In this document: piece by piece, positions 1 to 7,267 of the stretch
Layout: the number at the start of each line of letters is the position of its first letter
How positions within the stretch are numbered: position 1 is the first letter of the stretch
From: Nitrospirota bacterium
GTDB lineage: Bacteria > Nitrospirota > Nitrospiria > JACQCE01
Length of the DNA: 34,371 nt
Assembly (NCBI GenBank): GCA_016201765.1
Contig: JACQCE010000121.1
Coordinates: forward strand, 1-34,371
Direction of reading: 5' to 3'
Made by a program: the position numbers and the translations under genes
Notes under the pieces: generated by a model
Told to the model about the DNA's origin: nothing
The model's input: only the letters and a program-made list of their open reading frames with translations
Database searches by the model: none

Positions 1-789
1 AAGACGATGCGGGACAAGGGCATCGATCCCAACGCGATGCAGGCCAGCACGGACGTGGCGCAGGACCTGAACAAAGGCGGCATGGCCGGCATGATCGGCC
101 AGCTGGGCGGGGTCACCGGCGAGGTAAAAGCCGGCGGCGATATTTTGAGTTATCAAGAGCGGATGCGGGCGCTGGATTACTATCTTTGCGAAGGGTGCGG
201 CTACGTCGGCAAGGGCGACAAGCCGGTGCTCTGCCCCGTGTGCGGCGCGGCGGGCGAATCGTTCAAGTTCGTCGACAAGACGGTCATCGAGGCGGCAGCC
301 AAGGCGGAGGGGGGGATTGAGCTGGAGACCGCGTATGATGACATCCAGTTGGAATGGACGAAGGACGCGCGGGAGCGGCTGCGGGAGACGCCGTCGGGTT
401 ATGTGCGTCGCCGGGCCAAGGCCAAGATCGAAAAGTCGGCCAGGAAGCTCGGCGTCAAAACCATTACCAAGGAGCTCGCCGGCCAGGTGATCGATGAATA
501 TCTGGAGCTGCCGGGCCAGGCAGGCCTGAACGGGGAGGGGAAGATGGGAGCAACGGAATGGACCGCGGAGGCGCAGCAACGGCTGGAGCGGGTGCCGCCG
601 GGTTTCATGCGCGATTGCACGAAGGCCTTGATCGAAAAGCACGCCAGGACGGTCAACGCCGCGACGATCACGCTGGACGTCGCCAATGCCGGGATTGAGC
701 AGGCCAAGACCACGATGGAAGAGGCGATGAAAAATCCGGGCAAGCTCGATGACATTATGAAAAATCTCATGGGCAGCGCCAAGGCCTGA
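1..789 (+). CDS. Zinc-ribbon (rubredoxin-like) protein with two PCP_red-like domains; 5' end probably truncated by the window edge
   Basis: Frame is open from base 1 (first ATG at 7). CEGCGYVGKGDKPVLCPVCG zinc ribbon followed by LEWTKDARERLRETPSGYVRRRAKAKIEKSARKLGVKTITKEL and TEWTAEAQQRLERVPPGFMRDCTKALIEKHARTVNAATITLDV, matching the pattern W-x-x-x-A-x-x-R-L-x-x-x-P-x-x-[FYV]-x-R. Confidence 0.8.
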   Translation, partial: KTMRDKGIDPNAMQASTDVAQDLNKGGMAGMIGQLGGVTGEVKAGGDILSYQERMRALDYYLCEGCGYVGKGDKPVLCPVCGAAGESFKFVDKTVIEAAAKAEGGIELETAYDDIQLEWTKDARERLRETPSGYVRRRAKAKIEKSARKLGVKTITKELAGQVIDEYLELPGQAGLNGEGKMGATEWTAEAQQRLERVPPGFMRDCTKALIEKHARTVNAATITLDVANAGIEQAKTTMEEAMKNPGKLDDIMKNLMGSAKA

Positions 790-843
790 CGCGGCGCCGG
801 TGGCCGGTCCCCTCGCTCTTCTCGCCGTGGTGTCTGATAGGTC

Positions 844-2289
844 ATGACCGATACTCCAAATCCCGCCGCCTCTTCTGCTCGCGCCGTCGGCGTCGGCAAT
901 CGCTACAAAGCCTACTCCATCTCCTGGAATCTGACCCAGCGGTGCAATCTCTTCTGCGCGCACTGCTACATGAGCGCGTTCTCGCACGCCGACAGCTCGA
1001 ACGAGTTCACGACCCAGGAATGCTTCCGGGTCATGGACGAAATCGCCGAGATCAATCCCGACGTGTTTTTGATCCTGACCGGCGGCGAGCCGCTGATCCG
1101 GAAGGATATCTTCGATCTGGCCGCCTACGGCACCGACAAGGGGTTCACGGTCGTTCTGGGGACCAACGGCGTCCTCCTGCGGGAGAAAGAGGCCAGGGCG
1201 ATGCGCCGCAGCGGCATTCAGGGCGCGTCGATCAGCCTTGATTCGACCGACGCGAAAAAACACGACGAGTTCCGCAAGCTGCCCCATTCGTTCCGTGACG
1301 CCGTCCGGGCGACGCAGATTCTCAAGGCCGAGGGGCTCGACTTCTCGCTCCACATGAGTGTGATGCCGTGGAACGTCTCGGAAATTCCGGCCATGATCGA
1401 TCTGGCCCGGGCGCTCGGGGCCAAAGTTCTGAATTTCTTCTTCCTCGTCCAGACCGGCCGGGGCGCCGAAATAGCCGATATCAAGCCGGAGCAATATGAA
1501 GAGATGCTGACCTATCTGGCCAAAGCCCAGGGCGTCGGCCAGGCGGCCGGCCGGGCTGACGGGCTCGGGAGCGTCTTCGATCAGCCGGAGGATCCCTGGA
1601 CCATGCCGGCCGGCCGCAGCGGGGAGTTGATCCTCCGGGCCAAATGCGCGCCCCATTTCCGCCGGATTATTTATCAGCTCGATCCCGAGTCGTCACTGCT
1701 GAAAAATTATGCCCAGGGCAGTTGTCCGGCCGGAAAATATTACTGCCGTATTTCGCCCAACGGCGATGTGACGCCGTGTCCCTATATGCCGGTGGCGGCC
1801 GGGAATCTGCGGCAGCAGTCGTTTGCCGAGATCTGGCGGTCGGCGCCGGCCTTGAACGATCTGCGCGACCCGAAGCTGGGCGGCCGGTGCGGCGAATGCG
1901 AATTTTCAGAAATCTGCGGCGGCTGCCGCTGCCGGGCCTATGCCGCGTACGGCGACTATCTGGCCGAAGATCCCGCCTGCGGCTATCAACCCGGTGCCTA
2001 CGGCGGCCGGCGGATCGCGCTGCCGCAGGAACAAACATTCGGCCTGGAGGTGACGATGACCCTCGCGTGGAGCGAGGGGGCGAAGGAGCGGCTCAAACGG
2101 CTGCCCTCGTTTGCCCGGGGGATGGTGGCCCGATCGGTTGAACGGTACGCCGGCGAACAGGGCATCACCCAGATCACCCCCGAGGTCATGCGGGTCGTCA
2201 GAGAGCAGGCCGAGGTGCGCTTGGGCCGCCGGTTTAATTTTTCGGAATTTTCCCGCGAAGCCCCTGCGCTCAAGCAGGGCGACGCTTGA
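844..2289 (+). CDS. Radical SAM/SPASM protein (NirJ/AhbC-like) with C-terminal PCP_red-like domain
   Basis: CNLFCAHCYMS (CxxxCxxC radical SAM motif), LTGGEPL, SPASM cysteines CRISPNGDVTPCPYMP...CGECEFSEICGGCRCRAYAAYGDYLAEDPAC; C-terminus LAWSEGAKERLKRLPSFARGMVARSVERYAGEQGITQITPEVM. Confidence 0.92.
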   Translation: MTDTPNPAASSARAVGVGNRYKAYSISWNLTQRCNLFCAHCYMSAFSHADSSNEFTTQECFRVMDEIAEINPDVFLILTGGEPLIRKDIFDLAAYGTDKGFTVVLGTNGVLLREKEARAMRRSGIQGASISLDSTDAKKHDEFRKLPHSFRDAVRATQILKAEGLDFSLHMSVMPWNVSEIPAMIDLARALGAKVLNFFFLVQTGRGAEIADIKPEQYEEMLTYLAKAQGVGQAAGRADGLGSVFDQPEDPWTMPAGRSGELILRAKCAPHFRRIIYQLDPESSLLKNYAQGSCPAGKYYCRISPNGDVTPCPYMPVAAGNLRQQSFAEIWRSAPALNDLRDPKLGGRCGECEFSEICGGCRCRAYAAYGDYLAEDPACGYQPGAYGGRRIALPQEQTFGLEVTMTLAWSEGAKERLKRLPSFARGMVARSVERYAGEQGITQITPEVMRVVREQAEVRLGRRFNFSEFSREAPALKQGDA

Positions 2290-2735
2290 ACCTGTTCCGT
2301 CTCGTCAATCACTGGCTCCACCTGCTGTCGGTCATCTTCTGGCTCGGCGGCCTCGCCTACCTGTTCCTGCTGTTGGTGCCCACGCTGCGGCGGACGGTGT
2401 CGGAGCAGGTCGCCGGTTCCGTGCTCTGGCGCCTCCATCGAACCTTTACGACGGTGATCTTCTTCCTGACGTTTGTGCTGATGGTCACTGGCGCGATCAA
2501 TCTGGGAATGAGCCGCCACGGCGGCACCTTTCCGCCGCAATATATCTCAATCCTCGGGGCCAAACTGTTTCTGGTCGTCATCTTTCTGACCATTGCCTGG
2601 AAAAATTACCTGGACGTGCGCCGCCAACCGGACCAGCAGGTCCTGGCCGAGGTGCCGATGCTGCGCCTGTCCTTCGTGCTGGCGATCGCGATCGTCTTTC
2701 TGGCCGCCGCGTTGCGCACCCTCTATCCCCATTAA
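2286..2735 (+). CDS. CopD-like small integral membrane protein
   Basis: Four hydrophobic helices, HWLHLLSVIFWLGGLAYLFLLLVP and LHRTFTTVIFFLTFVLMVTGAINLG typical of CopD-like families; TTG start overlaps the upstream stop codon. Confidence 0.7.
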   Translation: MNLFRLVNHWLHLLSVIFWLGGLAYLFLLLVPTLRRTVSEQVAGSVLWRLHRTFTTVIFFLTFVLMVTGAINLGMSRHGGTFPPQYISILGAKLFLVVIFLTIAWKNYLDVRRQPDQQVLAEVPMLRLSFVLAIAIVFLAAALRTLYPH

Positions 2736-2768
2736 CGACCCCCCAGTGATGTTCCCCATGATGCTTCA

Positions 2769-3170
2769 ATGACGACCGCAACGGCGACCGGAACTCCTGA
2801 ACAGAAACGGCCGTTGGATCTGACGATCTTCGGCGTCCTGTTTTTGATCAGCGCACCGATGGAGTTGGGAAGCATTCTCAGCACGGGATGGAACTATCCG
2901 GTCAAGTTCTTTGGTGTCGAATTGGCCGGCTTGGCCCGGACGATATGGTTGGGCGCCCATCCGTTGTTCCATCTGGTGATGGGTTACGGATTTCTAAAGC
3001 AGTATCGCTGGGTGATCTACCTCACGTGTTTTTATGCGGCCGACGCGATGACCAGCGCGGTTGTCAGGTTTTATCTGCAAGGATATGGTTTCTGGCGCAC
3101 GGTGTTTCTTGTTGCCATCCCTCCCTTTGTCATCTACGTAATCGCCCGCCGGCGCTACTTTGTCAGGTGA
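2769..3170 (+). CDS. Small multi-pass membrane protein, function unknown
   Basis: 133-aa ORF with several hydrophobic segments, in an operon with its neighbours. Confidence 0.65.
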   Translation: MTTATATGTPEQKRPLDLTIFGVLFLISAPMELGSILSTGWNYPVKFFGVELAGLARTIWLGAHPLFHLVMGYGFLKQYRWVIYLTCFYAADAMTSAVVRFYLQGYGFWRTVFLVAIPPFVIYVIARRRYFVR

Positions 3171-4086
3171 CGGGATGAAGGACAAATACATCTACGCGGC
3201 GGTGGCCTTTGTGTTTCTCGCCTTTCTCCTGATGCTGGTGAGTTTCGCGTTTGAGGCGGTCATGGGCAAACGGAGCCAGGTGGCGAAGCGCGGGCCGAAG
3301 TCCCCTCCGCAGTTTGATCTGTCCGGACAGGATTTTTCAGGGGTGAAGACCCTGACCATGCCCGACGGCAGCGTGCTGGATCTGATTCCACCCGGCATCT
3401 TCCTCCGGGGCAGTCGGCCGGGGGAGGGTGACACCGACGAGATGCCGCAACTGCCCGTCTATGTGAGCGCCTTCTATATCGATCAATACGAAGTCACCAA
3501 CGGGCAGTATGAGCAATTTACGAAGGCGACCAAGTTTCCCAAACCCTTCATCCCATTTTTCGAGGATGAGATCACCAAAATCACCACGCCGGCCCTCCCG
3601 GCCGTGGGCGTTTCCTGGGATGGCGCGGCCGCCTTTTGCAAATGGGCGGGCAAACGGCTGCCCACCGAGGCCGAGTGGGAAAAGGCGGCGCGCTGGGAGG
3701 ACGGACGGAGGTGGTCCTGGGGCAATGCGGATGAGGTCGGCCGGGCCAACCTCGCCGGCGAAGATGACGGCTTCAAATATTCGGCGCCGCCCGGCTCATT
3801 TCCGGCGAGCCGGAGCCTCTACGGGCCGTATGACATGATCGGCAACGTCAATGAATGGGTGGCCGATTGGTACGAAGAGGACTACTACGGCAAGGCGCCC
3901 CAGAAGGATCCGAAGGGGGCGGAAAAATCCCGCAACAAGGTGTTTCGCGGCGGATCGTGGAATGACATGGGGCTGAACGCCCGGGCGGCCAAGCGGTTTG
4001 CCGCCGTGCCCCATCGGACGGATGCGATCATTGGATTTCGCTGCGCGATGGATCTGGAGCCCAAAGAGGGCGGAAGTGCGGACTAA
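3160..4086 (+). CDS. Membrane-anchored SUMF1/formylglycine-generating-enzyme-like protein
   Basis: N-terminal TM helix; FYIDQYEVTNGQYEQF, PAVGVSWDGAAAFCKWAGKRLPTEAEWEKAARW, GNVNEWVADWY, VFRGGSWND, GFRCAMD are hallmark FGE-sulfatase motifs. Start may be 3160 or 3175. Confidence 0.92.
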   Translation: MSGDGMKDKYIYAAVAFVFLAFLLMLVSFAFEAVMGKRSQVAKRGPKSPPQFDLSGQDFSGVKTLTMPDGSVLDLIPPGIFLRGSRPGEGDTDEMPQLPVYVSAFYIDQYEVTNGQYEQFTKATKFPKPFIPFFEDEITKITTPALPAVGVSWDGAAAFCKWAGKRLPTEAEWEKAARWEDGRRWSWGNADEVGRANLAGEDDGFKYSAPPGSFPASRSLYGPYDMIGNVNEWVADWYEEDYYGKAPQKDPKGAEKSRNKVFRGGSWNDMGLNARAAKRFAAVPHRTDAIIGFRCAMDLEPKEGGSAD

Positions 4087-4157
4087 AAAGGGGACAGGCT
4101 ACTTTTTCATCCCCTATCTAACTGAAAGATGTAGAAAAAGTAGCCTGTCCCCTTTTT
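4085..4157. repeat. Perfect 23-bp inverted repeat with 27-nt loop (REPIN-like and/or bidirectional terminator) between convergent operons
   Basis: AAAAAGGGGACAGGCTACTTTTT (4085-4107) and its exact reverse complement AAAAAGTAGCCTGTCCCCTTTTT (4135-4157). Confidence 0.9.
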
Positions 4158-4167
4158 ATGAGCGGCA

Positions 4168-4878
4168 TCACATCGGCGCAATCTTCGGCGGGTAGATCAC
4201 GTAGAGCAGGACGTACGTCGTGGTGCTGGTCACCAGCGCGATCACATAGAGCACCATCGTGAACGTGCCGATCGCCCGGTGGCGGCGCTCCCCATCCGGG
4301 AACCACCGTTCGATCCCTCTTTCCACGAAGAGGACCGCGGCAACCAGCAGAAAGCCAGAAATGTAGACGATGAGCCGGGCCACATTGTGCCAGCGGATCA
4401 CGGCCGCGACCGCAAACAGCACAAACGTCAGGCCGAGTATCTTATACAACGCTCCCGTGGTCATCGACAGCGCCCCCGCCTGCAGCACCCGCTGGCCGTT
4501 CTTTTTGATGGCGGTCCGGAATCCCAGGATGATCATGTAGACCGCCATCACCAGCCCGATGCTGACCACGAGGATGTGCACCGTCAGCAGCGGGCTGAAG
4601 ATATACGTATAGACCCACGCCGGCCCGCCAAACCCTTCCTGATTCTCCGTCGCCAGCGCCCCCAACCCCCTGGCCAGATAATAAAAGGTGAAATAGATCA
4701 GCATGCCCACCATCGCCCAGAGGACGAGCGTGTGATGGCGGTTGCCGTCACGGCGCCTGGCTAAACGCCAGCCGATGATGAAGAGGATGGTGAAGAACAG
4801 CGCCATGAGGAAGCTGGCATCGGCGCCGAACGTGCCGTGAGTGCCGAGAAAACCGGGGCTGGTGAGGAGGGCTTTCAT
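4168..4878 (-). CDS. DUF420-like multi-pass membrane protein
   Basis: Multiple TM helices with conserved His positions (HHTLVLWAMVGMLIYFTFYY, LLTVHILVVSIGLVMAVYMIILG, HNVARLIVYISGF); overlaps the upstream gene by 4 nt. Confidence 0.6.
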   Translation of the reverse strand: MKALLTSPGFLGTHGTFGADASFLMALFFTILFIIGWRLARRRDGNRHHTLVLWAMVGMLIYFTFYYLARGLGALATENQEGFGGPAWVYTYIFSPLLTVHILVVSIGLVMAVYMIILGFRTAIKKNGQRVLQAGALSMTTGALYKILGLTFVLFAVAAVIRWHNVARLIVYISGFLLVAAVLFVERGIERWFPDGERRHRAIGTFTMVLYVIALVTSTTTYVLLYVIYPPKIAPM

Positions 4879-5567
4879 CCAGAGCCGAACACGGCGCGCT
4901 GCAAGCCGTCCCAGAAACGGCCCCGCGCGTTGAGCGATCGCAAGACACCGTCCCGGATGACGGTCCGGGGCTCCTCGGCGCCCATGTAACGCACGATCAA
5001 CTCGTTGAACACCTTGGCGTGCTCCTTGTCCTCAACGATGTGGAGCGTGAAATAGGCGAGCGCCTCCTCCGGCACCCGTCCCGAGGCGCGCAACCCTTCG
5101 ACCAGATAGGTGAACATGGTGGGGATTGAATATTCATGCCCCGGGCCGATCGCACCCAGCGCGGCCAGAAAATGGCCGGAGCGGGTCAGCTCCAGATGGT
5201 ACTCGATAAAGCTGGAGGTTTCCGGCAACAAGGGCACCCGGCCCCATTCGGCGTCGTCCAGACCGAGCGCTTTGAGGAACGTGCGGTACATCGCCGGGTG
5301 GCTGTTGAAGATCGTATGCTGACCGAACTCGTCGTCAAACACGGTGCGAAAGAGTTTGGCGGCGTCGGGGTCGGGCAGCCGGGGCAGCAGGTTGGTCATG
5401 TAGGTGGTGAACACCTTGACCAGTTGATAGTGCTGCAGGCCGAACGCGCGGATCTGGTCGAGCGACAGCTTGCCGGTGGCAAACCGCCGTAAAAAGGGGT
5501 GGTGCACGGCCGGGTGTGTCGCAATCTCCTCTTCCAGTGTCGTCAGATGATCAACAGGTAACAGCAT
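4875..5567 (-). CDS. Heme-oxygenase-fold (PqqC/CADD/iron-containing redox enzyme-like) protein
   Basis: ATHPAVHHPFLRRFATGKLSLDQIRAFGLQHY, DDEFGQHTIFNSH, GPGHEYSIPTMF, FTLHIVEDKEHAKVFNEL (HxxxDxxH metal-ligand pattern). Confidence 0.82.
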   Translation of the reverse strand: MLLPVDHLTTLEEEIATHPAVHHPFLRRFATGKLSLDQIRAFGLQHYQLVKVFTTYMTNLLPRLPDPDAAKLFRTVFDDEFGQHTIFNSHPAMYRTFLKALGLDDAEWGRVPLLPETSSFIEYHLELTRSGHFLAALGAIGPGHEYSIPTMFTYLVEGLRASGRVPEEALAYFTLHIVEDKEHAKVFNELIVRYMGAEEPRTVIRDGVLRSLNARGRFWDGLQRAVFGSG

Positions 5568-5618
5568 CGCCCCTCCCCCACCCTCCCGGCAATCTCGCCG
5601 GCAATCTCGAATACCCGC

Positions 5619-6314
5619 TCAGATCCCCATGCTCATGAACTTTTCCTTCGCCTCATCCATCAGCGCCGCCGTCACGGCGGTCAGTCCCCGGTCCCGGGCG
5701 ATCCGCTCGATCTCCTTGCGGGCCATCGGCCGGACGAAGGACGGGATATTTTCCAGCCGTTTCTCCGCCTCTGGCGCCCACGTCATGCCGGTCGGCGCGT
5801 TCTTCGACGCTTCCATCACGGCGGGCGTAATCAGCGTAATGCCGTTCGAGCGGGCGTAATTTTCCACGCTGCTTTGCAGCATCGGCTTGACGAAGGCCGG
5901 GACCTGTTCCATCCGCTCCAGCGCCTCGCGCGACCATTCCATTTTGGCGCCCGGCTGTTGCATGCCGGAGATCATCGAGGAGAAGGGACATTTGCCTGCG
6001 CCGGTTCCCATGGCCGCGCTCAGGGCTGAGGCGGATGGGGCGGCACTGGCGGTTGCCGTGCTGGTTGACGCTTCAGCCACGGCCGGATCTTTGAGCGTCT
6101 CCCGGGTCAATTCCATCGGCCCCGCCGGTTCGGTCCGGCCGCCGAGCTTCACGCCCAGCGCCTGGACCATGCTCGTCTCGCCGGGATTGGTCACCATCGA
6201 GAAGCGGGAGCCGCACTCCGGGCACTCGAACGTGATTCCCAGCGAGGCTTCCGCCGGGCTTTCCAGCTTCTCGAACAGCATGAAGGTTTCACATTTTCGG
6301 CAGACGAATTTCAT
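5619..6314 (-). CDS. Zinc-ribbon protein with two C-terminal PCP_red-like domains
   Basis: MKFVCRKCETFMLFEK...ITFECPECGSRFSM ribbon; repeats MEWSREALERMEQVPAFVKPMLQSSVENYARSNGITLITPAVM and MTWAPEAEKRLENIPSFVRPMARKEIERIARDRGLTAVTAALM. Confidence 0.88.
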   Translation of the reverse strand: MKFVCRKCETFMLFEKLESPAEASLGITFECPECGSRFSMVTNPGETSMVQALGVKLGGRTEPAGPMELTRETLKDPAVAEASTSTATASAAPSASALSAAMGTGAGKCPFSSMISGMQQPGAKMEWSREALERMEQVPAFVKPMLQSSVENYARSNGITLITPAVMEASKNAPTGMTWAPEAEKRLENIPSFVRPMARKEIERIARDRGLTAVTAALMDEAKEKFMSMGI

Positions 6315-6342
6315 TCCTCGCTCCTTTCAGGTGATAGTCCAG

Positions 6343-7263
6343 CTATAACAAATTGGCCATGAGCTTCTTAAACTCGAGCGCCTGGGTCAGCCGTTCCGCG
6401 ATGGCGTCAAAGTGACGCACCGATGGCAACGTGGGATCGAGCAGCGGCTCGCCCCGGTCGGCCGCGGCCCCCAGCGCCCGGTCGAAGGGGATGCGTCCCA
6501 GAAACGGCACGTCCATCTCCCGGGCGATGATCTCCGCATCGCCGGAGAAGAGCGGCTCCTCCGCCCCACACCGGTGGCAGACCGTGCCGCTCATGTTTTC
6601 CACCAATCCCAAGACTTTAATCCCCAGGTCCCGGGCGTACGAGATCGATTTTTTGACCACCTGCGTGGCGACTTCGGAGGGAATCGTCACGATGACCGCG
6701 CCGTCCAGCTCGGGCAGATAGCCCGCCAGGACCGGCGGCTTGTCGGCCGCCGCGCCGGGCGGCAGATCGGTGAAGAGATAATCCAGCTCGCCCCACAGAA
6801 TATCGGCCAGAAATTCCCGGATCACGCTCATCTCCTGCAACCCCAGCCAGACGGGCGACAGCTCCATCGGCCCCTTCCAGCGGACCGGGGCGTCGGGCTG
6901 CAATAGAAATTCCATCGAGGCGACCTTGATCCCCAGCGGTCCGGTCGGTGGAATGGCGCCTTCGGGCGTGAGGGCGAAGCGCTGACCCTTGAGCCCCAGC
7001 ATGGCCGGCACGCAGGGGCCGTTCAAGTCGATATCCAGCAGGCCGACCTTGTGGCCGGCCCGCGCGAAGGCGAGCGCCAGGTTGACCGTGGTCATGCTCT
7101 TGCCGACGCCGCCCTTGCCGCTCATGACCAGGATCTTGCGTTTGATCCGGCCCATGCGGGTTTTCACCTGGAGCAACTGGTCGACGATCTGCTCCTGCAC
7201 CTTGGCGTCGTCGTTGTATTGCATCTTGGAGAGAACGGTTTTGAGATCTTTTTCTTCGGCCAT
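6343..7263 (-). CDS. Mrp/NBP35 (ApbC) family P-loop ATPase, putative Fe-S carrier
   Basis: KILVMSGKGGVGKSMTTVNLALAFARAGHKVGLLDIDLNGPCVPAMLGL, LFTDLPPGAAAD, VENMSGTVCHRCG (CxxC). Confidence 0.93.
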   Translation of the reverse strand: MAEEKDLKTVLSKMQYNDDAKVQEQIVDQLLQVKTRMGRIKRKILVMSGKGGVGKSMTTVNLALAFARAGHKVGLLDIDLNGPCVPAMLGLKGQRFALTPEGAIPPTGPLGIKVASMEFLLQPDAPVRWKGPMELSPVWLGLQEMSVIREFLADILWGELDYLFTDLPPGAAADKPPVLAGYLPELDGAVIVTIPSEVATQVVKKSISYARDLGIKVLGLVENMSGTVCHRCGAEEPLFSGDAEIIAREMDVPFLGRIPFDRALGAAADRGEPLLDPTLPSVRHFDAIAERLTQALEFKKLMANLL

Positions 7264-7267
7264 TGGT

